Shown: in pieces, positions 17,322 to 25,629 of the stretch | Numbering within the stretch: position 1 is the first letter of the stretch | Layout: the number at the start of each line of letters is the position of its first letter | DNA from: UA16 sp042095135 | GTDB lineage: Bacteria; Bacteroidota; Bacteroidia; Flavobacteriales_D; Sanyastnellaceae | Assembly (NCBI GenBank): GCA_042095135.1 | Contig: JBELBV010000005.1 | Coordinates: 18,978-82,977 of the forward strand | Direction of reading: 5' to 3' | DNA: 64,000 nt | Position numbers and translations under genes: made by a program | The notes under the pieces: model-generated | The model's database searches: none | Seen by the model: only the letters and a program-made list of their open reading frames with translations | Told to the model about the DNA's origin: nothing

Positions 17322-17815
17322 TGCGGAAATCCCTGTTCGGACTTTTTGGCTGGGGATTGTTCTGCTTTCTCATTCTCGGATGCACCCGCGAGACCACCAA
17401 CTTGGCCTCAACTGAAAACGCGTTCCATCCCGCACTGTACAAGAAAACCATGTGTTTCGGCCCGTGCCCGGCTTTTACATTCAAAGTAACCGCAACAGGT
17501 GCGGCAACGTTGTCCATTGACCGTCCGTTGAGAGGCACCCCATTGAGCGAATTGCCCCTCGGTTCCTACCGCGCCCAAATAACCGACGCCGGTGCATGGA
17601 ATGTCCGAATCCATGCAGCCGCTCAGGAGGTGGAGTACAGCAGCTTGGATTCTTTGTATGACAACCCCTACATTACGGACCTGCCTGCCACCATCACCGA
17701 ATGGGAAGGAAAGTCCGTAACGAACCGGTACAACGGTCCCGATTTGACTACCTTGTACGCCGCTTTCGATGAGGCGATGGCCGCATTGAATTGGCGCCCT
17801 ATTGAAACCAAGTAA
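17318..17815 (+). CDS. DUF6438-type lipoprotein
   Basis: A 165-residue protein with a lipoprotein signal peptide (hydrophobic run followed by the lipobox L-I-L-G-C). The mature part has the M-C-F-G-P-C-P-A-F-T signature characteristic of the DUF6438 family in Bacteroidota, in which a cysteine pair precedes a beta-strand. Predicted to sit in the outer or inner membrane facing the periplasm, with no known function. Start ATG 17318 overlaps the yidC stop, and an ATG 3 nt later is equally possible. The next gene begins 9 nt after its stop. Confidence 0.75.
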   Translation: MMRKSLFGLFGWGLFCFLILGCTRETTNLASTENAFHPALYKKTMCFGPCPAFTFKVTATGAATLSIDRPLRGTPLSELPLGSYRAQITDAGAWNVRIHAAAQEVEYSSLDSLYDNPYITDLPATITEWEGKSVTNRYNGPDLTTLYAAFDEAMAALNWRPIETK

Positions 17816-17824
17816 CCCCCAATT

Positions 17825-19984
17825 ATGAAGAAGTTTACTGCTACCCTGCTCCTCGCAGGCATGATGCTTTCGCAGTTCGCCCTCCGTGCAGACGAAGGGA
17901 TGTGGCTGGTGAGCATGCTGAACCGCATCACCATGGCCGAGGCCCAAGGCCTGGGCTTGAACCTTTCAGCTGAAGAAATTTACGACATCAACAACGCCAG
18001 TCTTAAGGATGCCATCGTGCGCCTCAATGGCGGATCGTGCACCGGTGAAGTCATCTCATCCCAAGGGTTGGTCCTAACCAACCACCACTGCGCTTACGAC
18101 GCCATTCAAGGGTTTTCGTCTACAGAAAACGACTACTTGACCGACGGTTTCTTCGCGCTGGCCCTCGACCAAGAGATGCACATCGACGACTTCGTCATCA
18201 GCTTTTTGGTCCGCATCGACGACGTTACTTCCCGCATCCTTGAAAACGTCACCGTGGAGATGACCGAGGACGAGCGCAACGCTGCCATCGCCGAAGCGCG
18301 CAAGGCCTTGATAGAGGAGATGAACCCAGAAGGAGATAAAGAACTCCAATTGAAGAGCTTCTACTATGACAACGAGTTTTACATGTTCGAGTACAAGACG
18401 TACCGCGACATCCGCCTCGTTGCTGCACCGCCAGAAAGCGTGGGCAAGTACGGCGGCGATACGGACAACTGGATGTGGCCCCGCCACACCGGTGATTTCT
18501 CCATGTTGCGCATTTACGCCGACGAAAACAACGAGCCTGCGGACTTCAGTGAGAGCAATGTCCCCTATCAGCCTAAGCGCCACCTCCGCATCAGCATGGA
18601 CGGTGTATCCGAAGGTGACTTCACGATGGTGATGGGCTACCCCGGCAGCACCGATCGTTTCTTGAGCAGCTGGGGCATCGATCAGGCCCTGCGCCTCTAC
18701 AACCCTTCTGTAGTCGACGTACGCGATCTCAAATTGAAAACCATGAAGTCGCACATGGATGCTGACCCTGCCGTACGCATTCAGTATGCAGCGAAATATG
18801 CACAGACGGCTAATTATTGGAAATACTACATCGGCCAATCAAAAGGGTTGAAGCGCTTGGATGTCGAATCCAAGAAGCAAGCGCTCGAAGCGCGCTTCAC
18901 CGATTGGGTCAATGCCGATGAGGATCGGCAGGAGGAGTATGGCATGGCTTTGGCTTTGATTCAATCGTACTACCTCGATACGGATGCGAGCGTTCAAGGG
19001 AAGGTTTACGCCCTCGAAGCAGGCCTCATCGGTTGCGACATTAGCTTGTTCTCCTTCCGCTTCTACCGCATGGCCGCTGGTCTGTTCAGCGAAGACGAGG
19101 AAGAGGTGGCCGCTACGCAAGCGGCGATGACTGGGTTTGTCAGCGGGTTTTTCAAGGAGTACGACCAAGCGACCGACCGGGATTTGTTTGTCAACTTGAT
19201 GACCAAATTCCGCGACGACATCGATCCGGCATACCACCCCTCTTTCTTTGCAACCGTTGCCGACAAGTACAAAGGTGATTTCAATCGCTTCGCAGATAAG
19301 ATGTACGCCAAGAGCTTTTTGGTGGACCCTGAGCGTTGTGCGGAGTTCATCGCCAACCCTTCGCGGAAAGTGATGGACAAAGACCTCGCAATCATCGTGG
19401 GCCAAAGCGCGATCCAAACGTATTTCGCTGGCCAGGCCAACCCGGCAGAGGATAAGTTCAACCGCGGGTACCGACTCTTCGTCAAAGGCTTGCGTGAAAT
19501 GGATGCGGACCAGGCCATTGCACCAGACGCCAACTCCACCATGCGCATGACCTTCGGATCGGTTGCACCTTACAAAGCCGCTGACGCTGTGAATTATGAC
19601 TTCATCACCACGGCCAACGGCATCTTGGAGAAGAAGGACAATTCCAACCCGGAATTCATCGTCCCGGATGCACTGGATGACCTCATCCGCAGCCGTGACT
19701 TTGGTCAGTATGCAGACGAATCTGGCGAGCTCGTGGTGTGCTTTATCCACGGCACCGACATCACCGGCGGTAACTCAGGCTCTCCCGTTCTAGACGCCAA
19801 CGGCGACCTCATTGGTTGCGCGTTCGACGGCAACTGGGAAGCCATGAGTGGCGACATCGCCTTCGAAACGGAATTGCAGCGCACCATCTCCGTGGACATC
19901 CGCTACGTCACATGGATCCTCGATAAGTTTGCCGGCGCGCAAAACTTGATTGACGAAATGGATTTTGTTTCAGGCCTGCGCTAA
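17825..19984 (+). CDS. S46 family dipeptidyl-peptidase (DPP7/DPP11 family)
   Basis: A 719-residue secreted serine exopeptidase that removes dipeptides from oligopeptide N-termini in the periplasm. A signal peptide is present (KKFTATLLLAGMMLSQFA). The chymotrypsin-like triad is visible: His in L-V-L-T-N-H-H-C-A-Y, Asp in G-G-D-T-D-N-W-M-W-P-R-H-T-G-D-F, and Ser in T-G-G-N-S-G-S-P-V. The S1 pocket segment reads C-A-F-D-G-N-W-E. In characterised enzymes a Gly after the Asp marks DPP7 (hydrophobic P1) and an Arg marks DPP11 (acidic P1), so DPP7-type specificity is inferred. A bidirectional terminator follows. Confidence 0.93.
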   Translation: MKKFTATLLLAGMMLSQFALRADEGMWLVSMLNRITMAEAQGLGLNLSAEEIYDINNASLKDAIVRLNGGSCTGEVISSQGLVLTNHHCAYDAIQGFSSTENDYLTDGFFALALDQEMHIDDFVISFLVRIDDVTSRILENVTVEMTEDERNAAIAEARKALIEEMNPEGDKELQLKSFYYDNEFYMFEYKTYRDIRLVAAPPESVGKYGGDTDNWMWPRHTGDFSMLRIYADENNEPADFSESNVPYQPKRHLRISMDGVSEGDFTMVMGYPGSTDRFLSSWGIDQALRLYNPSVVDVRDLKLKTMKSHMDADPAVRIQYAAKYAQTANYWKYYIGQSKGLKRLDVESKKQALEARFTDWVNADEDRQEEYGMALALIQSYYLDTDASVQGKVYALEAGLIGCDISLFSFRFYRMAAGLFSEDEEEVAATQAAMTGFVSGFFKEYDQATDRDLFVNLMTKFRDDIDPAYHPSFFATVADKYKGDFNRFADKMYAKSFLVDPERCAEFIANPSRKVMDKDLAIIVGQSAIQTYFAGQANPAEDKFNRGYRLFVKGLREMDADQAIAPDANSTMRMTFGSVAPYKAADAVNYDFITTANGILEKKDNSNPEFIVPDALDDLIRSRDFGQYADESGELVVCFIHGTDITGGNSGSPVLDANGDLIGCAFDGNWEAMSGDIAFETELQRTISVDIRYVTWILDKFAGAQNLIDEMDFVSGLR

Positions 19985-20006
19985 GCAGTCTGACGAATCT
20001 GAAATG

Positions 20007-20040
20007 AAAGCGGCACCTCCAATGGGGTGCCGCTTTTCTT
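20007..20040. terminator. Rho-independent terminator, bidirectional
   Basis: A near-perfect stem AAAGCGGCACC/GGTGCCGCTTT around the loop TCCAATG is followed by TTCTTTTG on the plus strand and preceded by A-rich sequence that gives a T-run on the minus strand. It separates the S46 peptidase gene from the converging ppc gene. Confidence 0.85.
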
Positions 20041-20059
20041 TTGTCAGTATACCGAGCAA

Positions 20060-22615
20060 TCAGACCGCGTTGCGGCTGGCGTTGATGATGCCAAACATAG
20101 AGCGGACAACAAGCCGTTTCAATACGTCGGATTCCCACTTCGAAGCTTCATCACCGTTGCCCAACTGCCCGAGAGCGAAGTGTTGAATCACCAGCAGCGG
20201 ACGGATGATGTCGTCTCGGAGCCCAATGCTCTCCCTGATGTGCGGGTTGCGCTCCATTAGCGATTGCTGACCGGCAATATCAAGCACCCAGCGCTTGGTC
20301 AATTCGTATTCGTCACGCACCATGGACCAAATGCCGCCAAATTGCGCGTCGTCTTCCAAGTGGGCTGTGAGACGAAAGTCGCTCTTCATCATGCTCTGCA
20401 TACTGTTTTCCACCAACGCCCGGAAGAACGAGTTATCGCGGTACAACGCACGCGCCTCCTCAATGCGTCCTTCGCCGTCCAACCACTCCAACGCGGTCCC
20501 CAGCCCAAAAAATCCTGGCACGTTTTGCTTGAGTTGGGTCCACGACCCTACAAACGGAATCGCTCGCAGGTCGCCGAAGGTCAGCGGACCGTCCTTGGCC
20601 CGACTCGTTGGGCGACTGCCGATGTTGGTTTCTCCGTAGTACTTGAGCGTTCCCCACTGCGTGAGGTAGTTCATGAACTCCGGATGTTCCTTCAACCGGG
20701 TGTAGTGCGCGAACGAGTGCTGGCCCAATGCCTTGATCAGCGCTTCTTGTTCCGCACTGAAATGCGTTTGTGAATCTTCGAAAATTCGGCTCTGAAGGCC
20801 GGCAGTCAAAAGCAATTCGAGGTTGAAGCCCGCTGAGCGAGGTATCCCAAAATTGGAACTGATGGTCTGCCCTTGAATAGTCGTCTGGATTTCGGTGTTC
20901 TCGATATCCTGTCCGTGCGCCGCATAGAACCGATGCGTATTTCCGCCGCCACGTGCTGGCGGTCCACCGCGCCCGTCGAAGAAGACGACGGTGATGCCTT
21001 CATCCCGAGAGAGCTTAGACAACCGACGCTTCGCCTCGTATATGGACCAGTTGGCCTGCAAGTATCCACCGTCCTTGGTGCCATCAGAAAAACCGAGCAT
21101 CACCGTCTGGCGATCGCCACGGCGGCTCAAATGCGCCCGATACGCCGGGTGCTTGTACATATCGCGCACCTCGTCTTCCGATCGGGCCAAGTCCGCAATG
21201 GTTTCAAACAGCGGCACAATATCAAGGGCGGTCTCCTCATCCAATCCAGCCATGCGGGCCAATGCCGCGACAGCCGCCACATCGATGATGCCACGGCAGT
21301 TGCTGATGATGTACCGGTGACACGCCCGCACACCGTTGTGCTTTTGGATTTTGGCCATGGTGCGCAAGGACGCGATAATGTCATGGTGGCGTTCTTCTTC
21401 GAGTCGGACCACGGCGCCTTTCCACTTGTCACTCAGCAGCTCATTCACTTGCTCCACGGCCGGAAGCGCTCGGAAGGCTTCGATAGATTCACCGGCTACT
21501 GTGAGCGCTTCGTCCAAGGCCTTCTGAATCACCCGGCTGTCTTGACGGATGTCCAAGCTGGCAAAATGCAAACCAAACAAGCGCAGCTTGAATTGGAACC
21601 CTCTGATCTTCTCAATGAACAACCCGTTCGAATGCTGCGCGACCCATTGGGCAATGTCATCCAGCTCTTGATTCAAATCCGCAACGGACAACACCGCTGA
21701 ATCCGGGTGGAGCATGGCGAATTCAATCCGGTCTTGGAGCTGGTCGAGGCGAGTAGATACGTGCTTGAACGTGATGCGGCGGCGCAAATCCCGAATTTCA
21801 CGGCGGTAGCACCGCAGCAGGGTCAGGCGAAGGCGCTCTGCGACATTCCATGTTGTTTGCGAATCCACAAACGGGTTGCCGTCGCGGTCACCTCCAGGCC
21901 AAAAACCAATCGAAATGAGGCCCTCACTCAGGGCTTGCGCAGACGGGTCGTCGAGGGTTTGGGCCACCTTGGCATAGAGCTCGGGCGCCGCGTGGTAAAA
22001 TACGTTCTCGAGGTACCACGTTTGGCGAACGGCTTCGTCGTAAGGGGTGGGCGGTTCTGAATTGAAGAATGGCGTCAGCCCCAGTTGGTGAAGCAGTTTC
22101 CGGATGCTGACCAGGTCGTTTTCTTCCATGGCTTTGGCCAAGTCGGTGATAATGGCCAGCGCATTGCCCGGGTAAAATTGCGTCGGGTGTGCCGTCAAGA
22201 CCACGCGCACCGCATATTCTCCCAAAATCTCCCTCAAGTCCTCCTCCTTGCGGTGACGGCGAATGCGCTGCATGAAACTCTGCAGGGATTCCGCACCGCC
22301 CAAATCGTTGAGTTGCGCATACCGAGCGTCTTCCAAGGCATCCACCAACACCACCTGCCGTTCTACGTATTGAATGATCCGGAACAGCAGGTCCGCTTTG
22401 CTTTCTACATCACGCAAGCCTTGAGAAGCGAAAAATCCATCGAGGATTTCTTCAGGGGTCTTGGCGTTGTTCAATCCCTCATCACACGCTTCTTGCAGCA
22501 ACGGCACCCGCAGTCCGGTTTGCCGAATGCCATCCAACGGCAGCGTCAAGAAAATGCCATTGAACACGTGAAACGGGTGGCTGACAACTGCACTGTACTC
22601 TTTACGATCTTTCAT
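20060..22615 (-). CDS. ppc: Phosphoenolpyruvate carboxylase
   Basis: An 851-residue enzyme that carboxylates PEP to oxaloacetate to refill the TCA cycle. The first catalytic region V-V-L-T-A-H-P-T-Q contains the essential His. F-W-P-G-G-D-R-D-G-N-P-F-V-D binds PEP. M-L-G-F-S-D-G-T-K-D-G-G-Y and F-F-D-G-R-G-G-P-P-A-R-G-G-G form the active-site loops. The loop differs slightly from the usual F-H-G-R-G-G-x-x-G-R-G-G. The extreme C-terminus reads N-A-S-R-N-A-V instead of the usual (R/Q)-N-T-G, so the terminal carboxylate contact may be altered. Start at 22615 (ATG) is 19 nt downstream of a perfect minus-strand TACCTTTG. Divergent from trmD. Confidence 0.93.
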   Translation of the reverse strand: MKDRKEYSAVVSHPFHVFNGIFLTLPLDGIRQTGLRVPLLQEACDEGLNNAKTPEEILDGFFASQGLRDVESKADLLFRIIQYVERQVVLVDALEDARYAQLNDLGGAESLQSFMQRIRRHRKEEDLREILGEYAVRVVLTAHPTQFYPGNALAIITDLAKAMEENDLVSIRKLLHQLGLTPFFNSEPPTPYDEAVRQTWYLENVFYHAAPELYAKVAQTLDDPSAQALSEGLISIGFWPGGDRDGNPFVDSQTTWNVAERLRLTLLRCYRREIRDLRRRITFKHVSTRLDQLQDRIEFAMLHPDSAVLSVADLNQELDDIAQWVAQHSNGLFIEKIRGFQFKLRLFGLHFASLDIRQDSRVIQKALDEALTVAGESIEAFRALPAVEQVNELLSDKWKGAVVRLEEERHHDIIASLRTMAKIQKHNGVRACHRYIISNCRGIIDVAAVAALARMAGLDEETALDIVPLFETIADLARSEDEVRDMYKHPAYRAHLSRRGDRQTVMLGFSDGTKDGGYLQANWSIYEAKRRLSKLSRDEGITVVFFDGRGGPPARGGGNTHRFYAAHGQDIENTEIQTTIQGQTISSNFGIPRSAGFNLELLLTAGLQSRIFEDSQTHFSAEQEALIKALGQHSFAHYTRLKEHPEFMNYLTQWGTLKYYGETNIGSRPTSRAKDGPLTFGDLRAIPFVGSWTQLKQNVPGFFGLGTALEWLDGEGRIEEARALYRDNSFFRALVENSMQSMMKSDFRLTAHLEDDAQFGGIWSMVRDEYELTKRWVLDIAGQQSLMERNPHIRESIGLRDDIIRPLLVIQHFALGQLGNGDEASKWESDVLKRLVVRSMFGIINASRNAV

Positions 22616-22634
22616 GCCCTTCTTGACTGGACTG

Positions 22635-22642
22635 CAAAGGTA
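22635..22642 (-). promoter_or_regulatory. -7 promoter element of ppc (TACCTTTG)
   Basis: A perfect TAnnTTTG on the minus strand in the ppc/trmD divergent region. With the SRP-calibrated start it predicts a leader of about 15 nt, containing the weak Shine-Dalgarno-like GAAGGG. Confidence 0.55.
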
Positions 22643-22673
22643 CTTTCCGCTGCTGACATAACCGGCTTCCCGT

Positions 22674-22681
22674 ACCTTTGA
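22674..22681 (+). promoter_or_regulatory. -7 promoter element of trmD (TACCTTTG)
   Basis: The same octamer as for ppc, in the opposite orientation, 31 bp away. It ends 17 nt before the trmD ATG, predicting a leader of about 12-13 nt. Confidence 0.55.
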
Positions 22682-22698
22682 CTCATCTTCCGCTTCCC

Positions 22699-23382
22699 AT
22701 GCGCATCGACATTCTCACCGTTGTACCCTCTTTGCTCGACAGCCCGTTCTCGGATAGCATCATCCAACGTGCCCAGGACAAAGGCGTAGTCGACATTCGC
22801 GTGCACAATATCCGCGATTGGAGCAAGGACAAACACAACAAGGTCGACGACGAGCCCTTTGGAGGAATCGCCGGCATGGTAATGACCATCCAGCCCATCC
22901 TCGATGCCATTGAAGAGCTGCAGTCTGAGTGTACCTACAGCGAAATCATCTACCTGACGCCCGACGGTGAACCACTCAAGCAGGCCCGAGTAAATAAACT
23001 CTCGATTTCCGGCAACTTGCTCATCATCTGCGGCCACTACAAAGGCATTGATCAGCGGCTGCGCGACCACGTGGTGACACTTGAACTTTCCATCGGTGAC
23101 TATGTGCTCTCCGGAGGTGAACTCGCCGCAGCGGTATTGACCGATGCCGTTGTGCGACTATTGCCCGGTGCCATCGGCGACGAACAGAGCGCTTTGACCG
23201 ACAGCTTCCAAGACGAATTGCTCGCCCCACCGGTGTACACCCGTCCCGCGAACTACAAGGGCTGGGAAGTTCCGGAAATACTGCGTTCAGGGGACCATGC
23301 TGCCATTGGGAAGTGGATGGAAGAGCAAGCCTACGAGCGCACCAAAGCGCGTCGGCCGGATTTGCTCAAAAAAGATTCCTGA
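22699..23382 (+). CDS. trmD: tRNA (guanine-N1)-methyltransferase TrmD
   Basis: The enzyme methylates G37 at N1 in tRNAs reading CNN codons, preventing frameshifts. At 227 residues it has the SPOUT trefoil knot (I-I-C-G-H-Y-K-G-I-D-Q-R, then the S-I-G-D-Y-V-L-S-G-G-E-L-A SAM-binding loop). It also has the catalytic D-E-P-F-G-G-x-A-G-M region near residue 53. The ATG at 22699 begins the conserved M-R-I-D-I-L-T. An in-frame TTG 21 nt upstream overlaps the -7 box and is rejected. rplS follows after about 70 bp, as in many bacteria, but rpsP and rimM are not adjacent. Confidence 0.96.
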   Translation: MRIDILTVVPSLLDSPFSDSIIQRAQDKGVVDIRVHNIRDWSKDKHNKVDDEPFGGIAGMVMTIQPILDAIEELQSECTYSEIIYLTPDGEPLKQARVNKLSISGNLLIICGHYKGIDQRLRDHVVTLELSIGDYVLSGGELAAAVLTDAVVRLLPGAIGDEQSALTDSFQDELLAPPVYTRPANYKGWEVPEILRSGDHAAIGKWMEEQAYERTKARRPDLLKKDS

Positions 23383-23412
23383 AAAGAGTTCAAATCCTAT
23401 CCGGATTATTCG

Positions 23413-23420
23413 TAATATTG
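23413..23420 (+). promoter_or_regulatory. Possible -7 element of rplS (TAATATTG)
   Basis: TAATATTG differs from TAnnTTTG at one position and lies 34 nt before the rplS ATG, so L19 may have its own promoter besides readthrough from trmD. A weak purine-rich stretch (GGGAGCAG) lies between it and the start. Confidence 0.3.
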
Positions 23421-23454
23421 CACCCCGATTCACGGGAGCAGAAAAACGAACACC

Positions 23455-23814
23455 ATGGACCGCATCAAGGACATCGCAAGCAAAATTGTCGAAACCCCCG
23501 CTTGGCCCGAATTCCGTGCCGGTGACACCGTTACGGTAACGATCAAGATTCTTGAGGGCAACAAGGAGCGTTTGCAGAAATTCCAAGGCGTTGTCATCCA
23601 GCGCAAAGGTGCGGCCAACACCGAAACCTTCACGGTACGCAAGATGGCGTCTGGAGTCGGTGTAGAGCGTGTGTTCCCTATTGCTTCCCCACTCGTCGAG
23701 AACATCGAAGTGAACAAGCGAGGTAAGGTACGCCGTGCGCGCATCTACTACCTCCGTGAATTGACTGGTAAGGCTGCGCGCATCAAAGAGCGCCGGGTCG
23801 TTACCAAGAAATAA
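23455..23814 (+). CDS. rplS: 50S ribosomal protein L19
   Basis: A 119-residue L19. The conserved G-D-T-V-T-V-x-x-K-I-x-E-G-x-K-E-R near residue 22, F-x-G-V-V-I, F-T-V-R-K-x-x-x-G-V-G-V-E-R-V-F-P and the final R-x-A-K-I-Y-Y-L-R-like segment (RRARIYYLRELTGKAARIKE) are all present. L19 sits at the 30S-50S interface. A strong terminator follows the stop codon. Confidence 0.97.
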   Translation: MDRIKDIASKIVETPAWPEFRAGDTVTVTIKILEGNKERLQKFQGVVIQRKGAANTETFTVRKMASGVGVERVFPIASPLVENIEVNKRGKVRRARIYYLRELTGKAARIKERRVVTKK

Positions 23815-23834
23815 TTGCTATACTCACAAAACCG

Positions 23835-23863
23835 AAAAGGCCCGCTCCATGCGGGCCTTTTTT
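23835..23863. terminator. Rho-independent terminator after rplS, bidirectional
   Basis: AAAAGGCCCGC and GCGGGCCTTTT form a perfect GC-rich stem around TCCAT, followed by TTTTTT. The reverse strand also ends in a T-run, so it can serve the converging ftcD gene. Confidence 0.88.
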
Positions 23864-23881
23864 ATGCGCACAACTTTCGTT

Positions 23882-25579
23882 TTACGCTGCACCGCCTAGT
23901 ACGGCAGCCACCCGATCAAGCACGCGTCCTTCACGCGCATCGATGTCTGCCCAGAGCTCATCAGCCTCTGCGACTACCGCAGCACTGTACGTGGCGTCTT
24001 CCAAATCTTGAAGGTTCACGCGCGCATTCAGGATGGCGCCTTTCACACCGGTCCGGATCGCCATGGCACCCACGCCTGCATCGGTGATGGAATTGGGATT
24101 GCCAATCGCAGCCATCTCTTCAGCGATGGCCATGGCGTCCGCAGCGAGCCTCGCTACCCGCATCGGAATTTCAATGGCGTTTTTGGTGGCGTCTTGAATC
24201 GCCGTTTGACGGGCTTGCTGCTGCGCTTCTGAGCCCTTGGGCATGCCGTAGGCCTCCATGATGGCATTGAACGCTGCTGTATCTGCATCTACGAGTAGCT
24301 CCAGCTGATTTTGCAAGGCAATGCCCCGCTCGGCCACGCGGCTGAATGCTTCCCAACGGTCGTCCCACCCGCGCTTATGGGCCGATAGGTTGGCCACCAT
24401 GGTAGCGAGGGCCACGCCCATCGTGGCCGAATAGGCAGCAACCGATCCGCCGCCCGGTGCCGGGCTTTCCGACGCCGTCTCCGTGGCAAACGCACCGAGG
24501 GAGAGGTCCAACAACGGCGTGTTCCGGTCGGCGGCAATCATGAATTCAATGACTCGCTTGTTGGGATCAAACGGCCCGAGGTCGTCCAATCCGAGGGATT
24601 TCACGGCGATCTTTACTTTTTCGGCAGTACTGATGCCTAGGCTGCGTTGCTGCTTGCGTAGGAAATAATCCGCAGCATCCGTCATCACACGCAGCGGCAA
24701 TAGTCCCACGAGTTCCGAACCCGTCACGCGGATGCCTCGCTCCTGCGCTTTGGCACACGCCTCATCGAAGGCAATGTGCACGGGTGTGGTTTGGATATCG
24801 GTCAAGTTCAACGACAACTGGGCGATCCCGTACTCTTCAATGTACCACCCAATTCCCTTCACGGCCTTGAGCGAACCAGGGATGCGTTCGGGGGCACCGT
24901 TGGCATCTTTGACCACTGGACTGCCCGGTCCGCCGGTGCGCTTTACGCGGCCCGATTCCCGGATGTCGAAGGCGATGGCATTGGCGCGGCGCGAACTCGT
25001 CGTGTTCAGGTTGATGTTGTAGGCGATCAAAAAATCACGTGCCCCGATGGCAGTGGCGCCACTTTTCTGTGTCTTTTCATTCCACACCGCCGGTCCAAAG
25101 TCAGGTGCTCCGTCTGCAGTCTCCAATTTGGCCAAGCCCTCGTATTGGCCCTGGCGGCAATTCGCGAGGTTCTTCCGAGCCTCCGTTTTGGCAGCGGATT
25201 CATAGAAATAACCCGGAATTCCGAGCTCCGCTCCTACGCGCTCGCCCAAGGCACGCGCAATGGCAGCGCATTCCTCCATGGTCACACCGCTCACCGGCAC
25301 GAACGGGCAGACGTCGGTCGCCCCCATGCGGGGGTGTTCGCCCCGGTGCTTGCGCATGTCAATGAGTTCGGCGGCTTTTTGGATCAACCGAAAGGCGGCC
25401 TCACCAATGACTTCAGGTGGCCCTACGAACGTGATGACGGTTCGGTTGGTGGACTTGCCGGGATCTACATCCAACAAACGGATCCCCTCTACGGATTCTA
25501 CAACACGGGATACCGCTTCAATAACGGCTGGGTTGCGCCCTTCTGAAATGTTGGGCACGCATTCGACTAGTCGTTGCAT
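23882..25579 (-). CDS. ftcD: Bifunctional glutamate formimidoyltransferase / formimidoyl-THF cyclodeaminase
   Basis: A 565-residue fusion as in mammalian FTCD. Residues 1 to about 330 are the formiminotransferase: start M-Q-R-L-V-E-C-V-P-N-I-S-E-G-R, with H-P-R-M-G-A-T-D-V-C-P-F-V-P near residue 81. About 350 to 565 is the helical cyclodeaminase (P-A-P-G-G-G-S-V-A-A-Y-S-A-T-M-G). It moves the formimino group of formiminoglutamate to tetrahydrofolate and then releases ammonia to give methenyl-THF, the last steps of histidine breakdown. hutI lies 50 bp upstream on the same strand, so the two form an operon. Confidence 0.94.
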   Translation of the reverse strand: MQRLVECVPNISEGRNPAVIEAVSRVVESVEGIRLLDVDPGKSTNRTVITFVGPPEVIGEAAFRLIQKAAELIDMRKHRGEHPRMGATDVCPFVPVSGVTMEECAAIARALGERVGAELGIPGYFYESAAKTEARKNLANCRQGQYEGLAKLETADGAPDFGPAVWNEKTQKSGATAIGARDFLIAYNINLNTTSSRRANAIAFDIRESGRVKRTGGPGSPVVKDANGAPERIPGSLKAVKGIGWYIEEYGIAQLSLNLTDIQTTPVHIAFDEACAKAQERGIRVTGSELVGLLPLRVMTDAADYFLRKQQRSLGISTAEKVKIAVKSLGLDDLGPFDPNKRVIEFMIAADRNTPLLDLSLGAFATETASESPAPGGGSVAAYSATMGVALATMVANLSAHKRGWDDRWEAFSRVAERGIALQNQLELLVDADTAAFNAIMEAYGMPKGSEAQQQARQTAIQDATKNAIEIPMRVARLAADAMAIAEEMAAIGNPNSITDAGVGAMAIRTGVKGAILNARVNLQDLEDATYSAAVVAEADELWADIDAREGRVLDRVAAVLGGAA

Positions 25580-25629
25580 CTTCTTGGCATATTACCAGCC
25601 GAAAATACATGGACGGGGACGGTTTCAAC

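Noticed and set aside
17825..19984. Long open frames on the minus strand opposite the S46 peptidase gene (254 and 303 codons)
   Set aside because: They mirror the codon bias of the sense gene, have no recognisable domain or start signal, and the sense protein is complete with its catalytic triad.
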